Below, piece by piece: positions 48,137 to 58,581 of a stretch of DNA of 64,000 bases. The stretch's first letter is position 1. The number at the start of each line of letters is the position of its first letter. Under the pieces are notes generated by a model, which was not told where the DNA came from, did no database searches, and was given only the letters and a program-made list of their open reading frames with translations. The stretch covers positions 124,001-188,000 of the forward strand of contig RQOL01000489.1 in the NCBI GenBank assembly GCA_013076295.1, written 5' to 3'. Both the position numbers and the translations under genes were made by a program. The DNA comes from Sanderia malayensis (Eukaryota > Cnidaria > Scyphozoa > Semaeostomeae > Pelagiidae).

Positions 48137-51100
48137 CAGAGGTGGAAATAGTATCGGAACCTGGGAACGTAGTTCCCAGAAATTTTTCAGGGTGAAAATA
48201 TTTGCAGAAAGTTTCACAGAAAATTTTTGAAGTGTTGAAGCAAATATAAAATTCTGGTGACATAATATAAGTCAATTTAACAGAAAAGATTATCTCAAGT
48301 TGCCTGTGAGTAGCTAAATCTGAGCTGCCAATGGACTGTGAGGCATGGTCTTTTTCCATTGGAAAGAAATTCTTTGTTTATATTACTTACACTCCCCATC
48401 TCAGTCTCACACAGAAAACTGTACAGCAAAATTGTTTGGGAGCTAAGCTTCATGGACAAATCATGCTTCAGACTTCTAATTAATACAGGAATTGGAATCT
48501 ACTTTCACAGAAGATATTTCTGGCACTATGGTGTGAGCTACATTGATCATAAGTTAATAGTGCTTGGTTAAATTAATTGGTTGCATGTTAGGATTCCATC
48601 CCAACCACCTATTACTTCTTTTGCGTCAAAGATTAGCCTATTTTTAAGCCTTCTCCACAAATGCACCATATAATTTCAATGATTTCGCCCGTAACTCTTC
48701 TGAAACTATGTTTAGTGATTAATTGCATTGATTTCCCATTTGTTTTGTATTTTCTTTCATGATGATTGATTAACTGACTGAATCACAAAAAAATTCTGGC
48801 TAAAGTTGATTTTCCTCTTATGTGCATTTATGCATTTGGTAAAACCATCTAATATTTCGAGTTAGGCCGACGCCTACTCGATCTTATATAAACAAGTCTT
48901 GAATTTCTTCAGCAAAATATTGGTTTGCAATTGCATGTATACCAAATAATCTACGTACTCCTACTTACTTGGTCCCAGAAATAAAAATGGCGTTCAATCG
49001 CACGTATCGCCAGACTGTGAGATAAACTAGCTACGGTAACTAAAAAGGAAATTTTGTCAATTGAATCATTATTTACAATCAGCCCTGACTCAGCAGAACT
49101 CTCAGCAATCCCAGTATCCTTTCTTTAATTTCTTCCAGAGTAAGATTAGCCAAGGAAGGAAGGGTTCTTTTCAAAACATCTCTGTTGTCCTTGCAATAAT
49201 GTTTTTGTTTTCAACCACAACATATTTGAGTTAATACTGCCATGTTGAAAACCAAAAGGAGGCTTGACGTGTTTTCACATCGCGGCTAAACGCCTTTGAC
49301 GCTTGCGTGACAATGAATTAATTAATTAGTTAGGCTGATTGAATTAATGAATGAAAGGAGAACTGTGCAGCATAATCATGTCACATTTCAAGATGTCGAA
49401 AACATACTTTAGAAGCGAAATTGTGGAGATACAGTGTCGTGTTTGCTGTAAAACGTTATTACAGAAGAATTACAAAGATCATCTTAAAGCTAAGCATCCG
49501 AAAGAGGATTATACAAACACTACTCCATTGGGACAGAAAAAACTTAGCGCATCGTATTTTAGTGTCCAAAGCCTCCAAACAAGCACAAAAAGAAGCAGGA
49601 GCAGTGTTGATAAGAAAGCATTGCATGATGAGGTAGAATCTCCCACCAAAACCCAAAGAATATCCCTTAAAGAACTTGAAGCATGCGAGTCGTTGGATCC
49701 TGTTTTAGAAGGGGATGTTATTGAGCGTGCTGATCAGTTACCAACAGAGCGAAAGAATGACGAGAGCACACTGAATACCACTTTGGAGAAGTTATCCAGC
49801 ATTCCTAAATCAACTGACATCACTGTATTGGAGAAACTAGGAGAAATCCAGAATCAGTTAACAAGGATTGAACATATGATGAAGTCGCGGCCAGAGACAG
49901 TAGCTCAACCAGCACATGAAAACCCACCTGTAGAGACAGGGAAAGGTGTTAGGAGACTAAAGGCAATCAGGTCACTGAACGAACTTCTAGAACTTGGGTT
50001 CACACATGAAAGTGATTCATCAGAGCTAAGGTGTATGATTTGTGAAGATGCCAATAATGTAAACCCAGAGAAGACAACCGATCACGGCATTTTTACATAT
50101 GAAAATGATCTGGAGAAAGACTTTGAAAGTCGAGAATTTCTTCCGAGAGAATTCATAAATTTGAAGAAAAGTATCAAGCGACACCTGACAGATTCTGTTA
50201 CCCACAAGAAAAACGTGCAAGCAGAAGAACAAAGGAAAGCAGAAAGAAACTTGCTTGAAAGGAAAAATGAGAAAGCTGGTATGAATTTGGGGAGGCTGTG
50301 CATGAAACTTTTTTTAAAAGGACGGCCTTACACTGACTACGAAGATGATGTCTTGGTGGAGAAGATTAATGGGTCAGTTGTTGGGGAACTGAATCATTCA
50401 CGAAAGTTTCCACCAGCTTTTAGGCCTTTTGTTAGCAGGGCTGTGGCACGGAGAGTCGCCACATTCATTAACACAAGGCTTGTCCAGACCGGACATTTCC
50501 CCGCTGTGAACATCACTGCAGACAAAGCAACTTACAAGCATCACACCAGGCAGTTCCTATCTTGTGTCACAGTGGTACCTGGTGCCGAAGAACTGCTTCA
50601 AGTGATTAGTTTTGGCCAGCCTATAGTTAAAGGTCACACGGGTATTGAAATAGCCAAAAATATGAAAGAAGGATTTGACAAATTTAATCTCCAATCAAGT
50701 CAGATAGAGGGAGGATCATTTGATGGCCAGTATTTTCACCTTCGTGTTGAAGAAGCACTGGAATCAGCAGCTCTTTATGATCTACCACCCAAAAATGTTC
50801 TCTGGGCTTGGGATGCCATGCACAAAAGCGGTCTCGTAGATACCCACCTTTGTAAAGAAAAGAGGTTCAAATGGCTTGTGGATGATACTGATGTGTGTTC
50901 TCAGCTTTTTAGATTATTCAATTGGGGTCAGAATCATGAAAAGTTGGTTGAAGCATCTGTACTTTGGAAACTTCATCTGAAAGATCTTGTCAAATTTTCA
51001 GAAACAAGATTCGCAAACAGCCGCCGTCAAGTATACGTAAACGTCCACCATGACCTGCAAGCCCTCGTAACATGCCTAGAAGACAAAGTTGCACTGTCGT

Positions 51101-52605
51101 ATCAAAACCCATCGGATGGGAAATTGAGACAAAAGGCAAATGAAGCAAAGCAACTTTTAGGAAAATTGCTAAATGTACGCTTCCTGTTGACATTAGCTGG
51201 TTGTGCAGATGTCTATGGCCAGTATGGGAAAATTGTTAACGTTGCACAGATTGTCAACCTTTTGCCGCATGAGCGCTTGGAGCTTTTCATGAAGGAAGTA
51301 ACTGTCCTTGGAAAGATGAAAAAATGTCTTTCTGATCATAAGAACTGCAGCAGCTACGTTGATGAAAAGGCTAAGGTTAGATGTCTGTTTCCACTTTTAC
51401 ACGCTGATCGAGATTCTCTGCAAACCAACGGTGAGATTCAAAAGATCCCTGTTGTGGACCAGAGTGCAACCATTGCTGCAAGTCTGCAGAGCCGTACACG
51501 TCAAATGGGAAGGCAAGCAACAATCGCACAGAATGTAGATGCAGAAAAACAAGTCCACGAAAGATTGGAGATGCTGATTGCTACGTTACATTCCGGTCTA
51601 AAAGACGAAGTATTTGATGATCAAGCAATCACTGTGATCAATCACACCAAGACCGTTTTGAATTTGCCAGAGGTTGCAGCCAAGTTGAAAGATCCAGATG
51701 GTGGATACATAAAGAACGCTGTTATCAATGGCCCTCTGTTCGTAGATGCTATACGTTCAGTACCAGTTAGGTCGCTGAATAACGTTTCAGACGACGAGTT
51801 AAAGAGACAGTACAGGCTTTTTTTAAAAAAACTTGAAGAATTAACAAAACAATCTTCTCTCGAAGAGCTACGTGTAACAGATCCCAAAAGCATTCTAAAA
51901 CAATTTTTCGATCCCAAACTAGCACTTTTCACCGAAATTGAAATGGTTATGCAGGCAATCAGTGTGTGTTGTGTCAAAGTGTCTTGTGAATCAGTGCTGG
52001 AGTCTCTGGTATCAATCTTTGAGAATCATTTTGATGCCAGGAGGAACATGAACGAAGAAAGTACAACACAGGAATTTCTAATTGCCATTAATGGCCCAAA
52101 TCTTTCCCATGCTGATGCCGTTATCAAAGAAGCAATGAATTCTTACTGGCGGTCTAAAGGAAGCACATGGCATTTTTTCATAACAAGTGTTTTGGAACAA
52201 TTAAAGGAATATGCAGGTGGCTCTCAAGTATTAAATAGATTGCTCAAACAGCCAAGCAAGTTGCCCTTCATGGAAAAATAACATTTACACCTTGTTTAGA
52301 CTCTGACATTGTCTAACAATTCGATGAGAAATGACAATTTTATTATACATTTCATGTAACCGTTCATAGCAATACTTTGTGAGAAAAAACAAATTAAACA
52401 TTGAAATAAAAACAAAATAAATATTCAAATGAGAAGTATCATTCGTTTTAAGATTTAGTCATTTAGTTTCCCCCCATCTATACATCAACTAAGTGTAGAT
52501 ATATAGGCACAAACAAAGTTTGTTCGTCTGGCCCATAAATTCTCGCAGAAAGTTTTGAGCCAGATACCCAGGTTCCCAGAAAGAAAAATTTTTTTTCCAC
52601 CTCTG
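48137..52605 (+). mobile_element. hAT-type DNA transposon (4.47 kb)
   Basis: Ends are inverted, CAGAGGTGGAAA on the left and TTTCCACCTCTG on the right, with further inverted similarity around GGAACCTGGG. CTGCCATG flanks both sides (48129-48136 and 52606-52613), an exact 8-bp target duplication. The CAG-GGTGG type of end and 8-bp duplication are standard for hAT elements. It encodes one long protein (49351-52281). It lies inside an exon of the Academ-type transposase; removing it and one duplication copy makes that minus-strand exon continuous. Confidence 0.9.
49351..52281 (+). CDS. hAT-like transposase, 976 codons
   Basis: One intact frame of 976 codons, the longest in the window. Residues 29-49 form a BED/C2H2-like finger (C29, C32, H44, H49), and a second Cys/His cluster begins at CMICED near residue 227. 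A glutamate/lysine-rich linker follows. The core includes PAVNITADKAT near 385, a plausible first catalytic Asp of the RNase H fold, and GSFDGQYFHLRVEEAL. The long helical C-terminal part resembles hAT-derived proteins of the ZNF862/KIAA1586 kind rather than classical Ac. The ends and duplication of the surrounding element support hAT. The start may be M10 (49378). It is the only large uninterrupted coding frame here, so it may be the youngest element. Confidence 0.78.
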   Translation: MKGELCSIIMSHFKMSKTYFRSEIVEIQCRVCCKTLLQKNYKDHLKAKHPKEDYTNTTPLGQKKLSASYFSVQSLQTSTKRSRSSVDKKALHDEVESPTKTQRISLKELEACESLDPVLEGDVIERADQLPTERKNDESTLNTTLEKLSSIPKSTDITVLEKLGEIQNQLTRIEHMMKSRPETVAQPAHENPPVETGKGVRRLKAIRSLNELLELGFTHESDSSELRCMICEDANNVNPEKTTDHGIFTYENDLEKDFESREFLPREFINLKKSIKRHLTDSVTHKKNVQAEEQRKAERNLLERKNEKAGMNLGRLCMKLFLKGRPYTDYEDDVLVEKINGSVVGELNHSRKFPPAFRPFVSRAVARRVATFINTRLVQTGHFPAVNITADKATYKHHTRQFLSCVTVVPGAEELLQVISFGQPIVKGHTGIEIAKNMKEGFDKFNLQSSQIEGGSFDGQYFHLRVEEALESAALYDLPPKNVLWAWDAMHKSGLVDTHLCKEKRFKWLVDDTDVCSQLFRLFNWGQNHEKLVEASVLWKLHLKDLVKFSETRFANSRRQVYVNVHHDLQALVTCLEDKVALSYQNPSDGKLRQKANEAKQLLGKLLNVRFLLTLAGCADVYGQYGKIVNVAQIVNLLPHERLELFMKEVTVLGKMKKCLSDHKNCSSYVDEKAKVRCLFPLLHADRDSLQTNGEIQKIPVVDQSATIAASLQSRTRQMGRQATIAQNVDAEKQVHERLEMLIATLHSGLKDEVFDDQAITVINHTKTVLNLPEVAAKLKDPDGGYIKNAVINGPLFVDAIRSVPVRSLNNVSDDELKRQYRLFLKKLEELTKQSSLEELRVTDPKSILKQFFDPKLALFTEIEMVMQAISVCCVKVSCESVLESLVSIFENHFDARRNMNEESTTQEFLIAINGPNLSHADAVIKEAMNSYWRSKGSTWHFFITSVLEQLKEYAGGSQVLNRLLKQPSKLPFMEK

Positions 52606-54354
52606 CTGCCATGGCAATTCCAGGTGCACTCTTGTCCATGGAAAGTCCTTCCGATATCTTTTTGCGTCTTCGCCGAGAAATGACCATGTTTTTCAAAACC
52701 AGATAGATTAAAGGTGCACGATTTCTTACTTCCGCTACCACATCTTTATTCTTCAAACATACAAGGTCATCGCAGCTTGTCTTCATAAGAACGCTTGGAT
52801 TTTTTTGGCTAACAATTCCAGAAACTTCGTTGAGTACAGTGTTCTCGATCCATTTAAGGAGAGCTGTTTTGTACAGGTCGATCTGAACAAGCTTGTTGAT
52901 ACCAAGTTCGATTTTCCCCAGTGCAAAAGATGTTAAAACTTATTCAAGATCAACAGAGTTGATTTTTATATGCCTTGAGCCAGATGGATAGTTCAGAGTC
53001 ACCTTTATTAAGTAGAAAAGAATAGCTGCATGAAAATCTGCCTATCATTTATTTCTTGATAAGTTCTTTACGACATTATAGGAACCTAGATGCCAAAGCC
53101 TTCCTTTGAGAATTCGTGTTCCAATATTTCCTGATTTTCTGCTTTGTCACTGAGAAAGGACATAAGCTCATATTGATGTGAAATGAAAAATTAAGAGCAA
53201 AAAAGGACCCACTATGAAATTTGTATAATTTTAAAACAGTTCAGAATTATTTTTCACAAAACTCGGAATAACAAAATTAAATAAATTAGTATTTTTTCCA
53301 TCGATTGGGCCCCAAAAATTTGCAAAAGTTGAAAATTCTACTGTCAAGCAAGGCGAGCATTAAATTTACTTACGTTGACCGATGGTGCGTGTTTCCCTTT
53401 TTGGTGCTCAAGAGCTGCTGGTGCTACTTCCACGAGGTCTGCATCTTCTAAATCTTTGAAGGGGAGCTGGAAACATTCTTCGGGTTTTGGGAAAAGTACA
53501 ATTCTTCTTGCGGGCGTATTTGTCGGTTGTGTCACTACTTGTTTAGGGCCAGTTTCCAGCATAGGAGTTTTATGTCGTGGACCAGACTGGTGGGGGGATT
53601 CAGAACAACGCTTGTATCTTTCTGCGCTGCTGCTTTCCTGGTCGTGTTGATTGGCTTCTTTTTGTAAAAAAGTTCTTCGAAGTTCATCAATTTCATCTAA
53701 AGACTTGCTTAGTCTACGTACTTTAGTATGGCAATTTTTGCAAGATACGGTTGAGCAAGATGGATGCTAAGAAATGTTACCAAGGACTTTTTCCACTGCT
53801 ACTATAAAATCACTCTCCGAAGATGATCGCCGTTGACCATAAATTTTAAATGCTGGCTTAATTCCTGTCTTTACAAAATTTATTCCACATATGCGACATT
53901 CCGAGTCTCCAACCCCTTTCTTGCAATAAACTTTCACTGGTGTGTCTCCAGAAAACGCTTCTTTATCAGCCATACTACAACAAATGATGGAACGAAACCG
54001 CATCCATTTTTCTTGAGATTTATGTGAAATAAAGAAGCTCCTTCAGTTCATGTTATTTCTATCTAACTGTTATTGAAAGAGTTGCAAGAGCAAAGATAAT
54101 TATAAGTATAATTATAATTATCAACATGTGACTTCCTTAGGTAATCATTTAAATTGCAAGAGGTGTTGTAAATCTTAATGAATTTTGCGCTGAAATGAAT
54201 TATCGGCATGTGAGTTCCTCAAGTAATCATTTAAATTGAAAATGGTGTTGCAACTGTTAATGAATATTTGCAACATGATCATACATTTTGGAAAACCTCA
54301 GGCAATCATGATCACTCGCAAACGTGACCACACTTTTTATTCATGACCACATTT

Positions 54355-54401
54355 CATCATAGCCTGCGCGCAAGACAAGAGTCTGCGCGCAGGCTATGAT
54401 G
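54355..54401. repeat. Stem-loop near the right end of the Academ-type element
   Basis: CATCATAGCCTGCGCGC pairs with GCGCGCAGGCTATGATG across a loop of about ten bases. It is a perfect 17-bp stem, much GC-richer than its surroundings. Confidence 0.8.
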
Positions 54402-54486
54402 ATCATGATTTGGGCAAAAAGTGATTGATTGCAAGAAGTGATTGAATTGATTCATATCATGCAACTTGAAACGAAAACGAGGTTGT

Positions 54487-54583
54487 GTTACCATTTGACC
54501 AGAGCCTCATTTCTCTCTTCTTTTCTTTTTTTCCTCTTCTTCTTTTTATTTAATTAATTTATGAGGCTCTGGTACCCAGGGTA
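54487..54583 (-). repeat. Right terminal inverted repeat of the Academ-type element
   Basis: Reverse complement of 41917-42015 with a few differences in the A/G-rich core; followed by the second copy of the 9-bp duplication CCAGCAGGC. Confidence 0.92.
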
Positions 54584-54592
54584 CCAGCAGGC

Positions 54593-57500
54593 TAGAGTTG
54601 AGACCAAGTCCAATGTCTGAAACTGCTGTGGATGGTTATTCCGAAACAGCGGAGCTTGTTGATTATGGGCCTGGGGAAGACCCTCTGAATGAAGTAGACA
54701 AACATGTCCGTGAGCGATTCATAGCATTGCGAGTTGGGCCAATCGGTGGCAAATAGAAAGGTGGCTCCAAAGAAAGACTCACTGAAAAGCAGTTGCAAGT
54801 AGGACAGCAGTTATTTGTGTGGGGTTGGACCTACTTTGTGACGAGTCTATGGCACTTTAGTTGCCTCGTGGTTGTGATTGAGCACCTTTCTCTACCACAT
54901 TTCCTGATGTGGGGAAGCCTGAGGACAACTCGACCGAACCCAACGTGGTGGAAGGGCCGCCTAAACCTAACACACCGGCCAGAACCTGTGACCGGTTAAA
55001 AACTTTGGAGACCACCTACCGTACTAAGAGTGGAGAGCTCAGGATGCAGCTTAACTGGCTAATTCTAGAATTACAACGCATAATGGTCGGCAGTCCGGCC
55101 ACGACTCGCCAGCGAAAAGTACACTCACAGCTTAAAGCAAGATTTAGGACCTTGAAACCAAATTCCCTGAATCGGATACAAATACGCCTGCGAGACAAAC
55201 TTAAGCGCCTTAAAAGAGAATGCACAGCAGCAGCTCAAGAAAATCAAATTCCATGAGCGGAATCGACAAGCTATCAAAGACACTTTGAACCGTAACCTTG
55301 AAAGGGAAAAAGCAGGGAATAGAGTCAGAACAAAGGGACTGAGCAAACGAGCTGTACTAAAGTTCTGGGGTGAGATTGTGGGCACGCCTGCCCCCTACAA
55401 CCCGGGTTAGAAGACCATGCGGCACTGGGCCAGGCTAGTAGCACCAAAGGTCGCCATGTGCGTGCATGAAGGCAGTGCCATGGAATTATTCGATGAAGAT
55501 TTGTGGGACCAGGTCTGGAAAAAGCTGAAAGCCTTCGAGGCTCCCGGCCCAGATGGAATCCGCAATTATATTTATATACAGATACAAGCAGTGTACGACT
55601 GCCTCAAGAGATTCATCGTCAGAATGGTCGATGGGGAAGCAGAAATCCCCAGGTGGTTAATGGAAGGCCGCACAACCCTCATTCATAAAGGAGGCAACAC
55701 TCAGGACCCTGCCAACTATCAACCAATCGCCTGCCTTAACACGGCGTACAAAATTATGACAGCTGTCTTAGCTTCTGATGCACCATGTCCGCACCTTTGA
55801 TGTCCTCCCGTTTGAACAGCGTTCCATGAGACCTGGCTCATGGGGTGCGATAGAATGTCTACTCATGGATCAAACTATGGAAACCCATGCCAGGAGCTAC
55901 AAAAGACCTCTCTCAGTTACAAAAGCCCATGCCAGGAGCTACAAAAGACCTTCCTGAAGTCAATCCAGGTGGATTGACTTCAGGAAGGCATTCGATTTTG
56001 TACCCCCTGCACATATCGTACACATGTTGGAAACATTGCGAGTACCTCCCCAAATAACTGCCACACTTAGGCGCGTGATGCCTCACTGGCGGACAGCTTT
56101 GTGACGAATGGCAAGCCTCACCTCACGAAAGGGCTGCCAATAATGAGGGGACTGTTTCAAGGGCATTCACTGTCGCCCTTGCTTTTTTGCCTGGCTACAG
56201 CCCCTCTATCAACTGCCCTCCGTCGGAGAAGCACACCATACATGATCAGGGATAACATCACCATCAGTCATCTGCTATATATGGATGACCTGAATGTCTA
56301 CTCGCCAAGCCAGCCAAGGCTGGAGAAAGCAGTGAGAGCTGTTGAGAGAGCATCTCGTGCTCTAGGCATGGAACTGGGTTTGAAAAAGTGTGCCCTCGCA
56401 CACCGCAACAGCAAGGGACAAACCCAGCTGCAAAAGGGAGAAGGCAATGCATATCACAACATTCCGCTACTTCAGGAGGAGGATAGCTACAAATACCTCG
56501 GCTTGCAGCAGCTGTTTCAAGTCAACTGCAGTGAAACGGGACGCCGCGTGCTGACCATGGTCAATGCCACGGTAAAAGCCCTGCTCAACACGGACCTGAA
56601 CAGACCTAACTTAACGACTGCCCTGGCTACTAAAATCGCAGGCACCATGTGATACTATATCACAGCTCAGGTATGGACGAAAGGGGACAGGGACCATCAA
56701 ATCCGTGGCCAGCTAAGGAAGGCGCGTTATCATGATGGAGCCTCAGCTACAGCGAGACTCTATCTACCCAGAAGCTGGGATGTAGAGGGATACCCCTGCT
56801 CGAAGAAGTATACTGCAGTATAGTGTGGGGTCTAGTGTCCTACCTAGCACAGCATGTAGACGACTTTGATAGGATGCTGTGGCAATGTCTGTTTGCTTTG
56901 GAGATCAATAGGCCAGGAAGGAGACGCCAGACCGTGATAGGGAAGGCTAGACAGGTCCTCGCTCAACTAGACCTCACTGCCCAATTCTTAGTTGATGACC
57001 AAGGCCTCCATCTCCGAGGGGATAACTCTGATCAGCAGGCGCCGGAGTACAAAAGCCACGTCCGGAACTACTTCCAGACAAGAGCGGAGAAGACCCTATC
57101 TAGCCATATGGTGCATAGACGGTACAACCAACTCCTCCAGGACGAGCTAATAGAAAAGGCGTTGGCCCATACCTGGCTCATAGATGGACTCCTCCGACCC
57201 CAAACAGAGGGGTTTATTGCCGCAATACAGGATGGCACACTCCTAATCAAAGCTCACTCTGCAAAGGCGACTTGGACCTGCACACCGCGGTGCCGATTGT
57301 GCCGTCAGGCACCTGAGACCGTAACTCACATAATCTCAACCTGCAATAGGCATCACCATAGCGCTTACAAGCTGAGGCATGATCAGACACTCATACCGGT
57401 TCTCAATGAGTTGTTGGACACTATGGACATGGGCAAGCAGGTCTGCAGAGAACGTTCTGACCCGAAACCAGAGTATGTGGGTGAGAAAGGACGCATCCTC

Positions 57501-57884
57501 CGGGATGTGATGGTCGAGCCAGATCGCAGAGCCTACAGACCTGATATGATGGTCTATGACAACGAAAAGAGGATCATCACAGTAGTTGAACTCACACTAC
57601 CTCACGATACGCACCCAGAAATAGCGAGAGCAGAAAAACTGTCCAAATACAGATCACTTGTGGCTGACCTGCATAATCTTGTCATCGTTGTGGGAGCCCT
57701 AGGTACAATGACAGTGCCAATGACCTCTGGCATCAAGAACCACCATATCCTAGGAGAAAATGCGACCCAACTGTTGAAAGATGTCCAACGCGCAACACTG
57801 GTAGGAACACAAATGATGGTGAAACAGCATCTCGCCAATTCCTCTCACGTGAGGGCCCCATGTGTCGGCTCCCTGGATGAGTAA
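54593..57884 (+). pseudogene. R2-type retrotransposon, RT and endonuclease part
   Basis: Continues the retrotransposon cut at 41916. Frames in order: 54909-55256 (basic N-terminal linker), 55417-55800 with APGPDGI and NYQPIACLNTAYKIMT (RT motifs 1-2), 56101-56652 with GLFQGHSLSPLLF and the catalytic YMDDL box at about 56279-56293, and 56823-57884 with a CRLC...H...C zinc knuckle (near 57295-57345) and a restriction-like endonuclease motif RPDMMVYD...VVELTLP. RT followed by zinc knuckle and PD-(D/E) endonuclease defines the R2/R4/NeSL group of site-specific non-LTR elements. Four frames instead of one show decay. A small duplication and palindrome lie at 55884-55987. Confidence 0.85.
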
Positions 57885-57969
57885 TTGTTGGGCCCGGCAC
57901 ACACACAATCACCTAGCAGCTACAAAAGGGACACTGATTGGCTTGTACTGCTCTTTAAAACTCCAAGGG
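57885..57969 (+). other. 3' untranslated end of the R2-type element
   Basis: About 85 bases between the stop codon and the resumption of 18S, without a poly(A) tail. A short tailless 3' end is expected for elements that prime on a specific rDNA site. Confidence 0.6.
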
Positions 57970-57978
57970 TAAAAGTCA

Positions 57979-58018
<40 letters not shown>
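57970..58018 (+). rRNA. 18S rRNA, last 49 bases
   Basis: TAAAAGTCATAACAAGG, then GTTTCCGTAGGTGAACC and GCGGAAGGATCATTA, the universal 3' end of 18S, with one G-to-A change in AAGTCGTAAC. The upstream neighbour in intact genes (TTTAGAGGAAG) is replaced by the retrotransposon end. Confidence 0.97.
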
Positions 58019-58235
58019 CTGAGACTTGAAATTGTGGGGAGTTGCGTTGATCGTTACAACTGTGAACTTGTACCGATTCGTGTGAGGTGGCTGGAGCTCA
58101 ACCGGTCCAGCCTTGAATGACAGGCAGCATTCCTGTCTGCCTCACACAGACTTTTTTGGTATTTTTTGAGAAATTTCATGAGGGTTGGAGTACTTTCTTT
58201 TTACAGAGACACTGCATAGTTGGAAATATATGAGA
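58019..58235 (+). other. Internal transcribed spacer 1
   Basis: 217 bases between the 18S end and the 5.8S start; defined by its borders. Confidence 0.85.
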
Positions 58236-58392
58236 CAACTTCTAACGGTGAATCTCTTGGCTCGTGCATCGATGAAGAACGCAGCCAGCTGCAATAAGTA
58301 ATGTGAGTTGCAGAACTCAGTGAATCCTCGAATTATTGAACGCAAATGGCTCTCCTTGGTCTCCCAAGGAGCATGTCTGTCTGAGTGTCCTG
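58236..58392 (+). rRNA. 5.8S rRNA
   Basis: 157 bases, the normal length, with the conserved CTCGTGCATCGATGAAGAAC and GAACGCAAATGGC. Changes such as GGTGAATCTC for GGTGGATCTC, and CAGTGAATCCTCGAATTATT for the usual CATCGAATCTTT region, show that this is also a diverged copy. It is the only complete rRNA gene in the window. Confidence 0.95.
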
Positions 58393-58581
58393 ACAAAAAC
58401 TCACATACCCAGCCTCGTGGGAGGAGGTGCAGTGTTGAGACGTCGCAGCCTAGTGCTGTGTGTCTTGAAGTTCAGTGCTTGTGACTCGGCTGGCCGTCTC
58501 TCTGAACAGCAGCAGGGCAGCGAAAAAGTCTTTGAACTGCCTCCCGTTTAGAGCAGCACATCAGCCACACTTTGACACTTT
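58393..58581 (+). other. Internal transcribed spacer 2
   Basis: 189 bases between 5.8S and 28S; defined by its borders. Confidence 0.85.

Larger units (their letters stand above)
43015..54003 (-). pseudogene. DUF6589-type transposase of the Academ-type element
   Basis: Read 5'-3' on the minus strand: 54003-53344 gives MADKEAFSG, ECRICG and CKNC zinc-binding pairs, with an in-frame TAG near 53770; 52786-52606 continues and is cut by the hAT insertion, resuming at 48136-47990; 45977-45140 has AYQRLCHYGL and GDNLDFYIHVKHM with a likely catalytic Asp; 45030-44554 has FFGADNLTEERG; 43899-43015 has a C2H2 finger and a block GKRIIRCWRFFLLYF...YAAFLLLARVEA ending CDLRLEQLN. This pattern matches proteins annotated DUF6589 in cnidarian transposons. 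Several joints between exons are not resolved. The helicase exon 46115-47482 lies within its intron. The stop and the hAT insertion make it inactive. Confidence 0.75.
41917..54583. mobile_element. Academ-type DNA transposon (12.67 kb, includes nested hAT)
   Basis: Inverted ends of about 98 bp start TACCCTGGCTACCAGAGCC on the left and TACCCTGGGTACCAGAGCC on the right. Each end repeats CCAGAGCCTC in inverted form about 75 bases inward. CCAGCAGGC flanks the element on both sides (41908-41916 and 54584-54592), a 9-bp target duplication. Inside are a RecQ-like helicase (+) and a DUF6589-type transposase (-). To my recollection, helicase-bearing Academ elements (the AcademH lineage) are reported with 9- or 10-bp duplications, whereas other Academ elements make 3-4 bp. 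Without the 4.47-kb hAT insertion and its 8-bp duplication the element is about 8.19 kb. Confidence 0.85.

Noticed and set aside
53375..53650. Plus-strand frame of 91 codons
   Set aside because: Antisense shadow of the transposase N-terminal exon.
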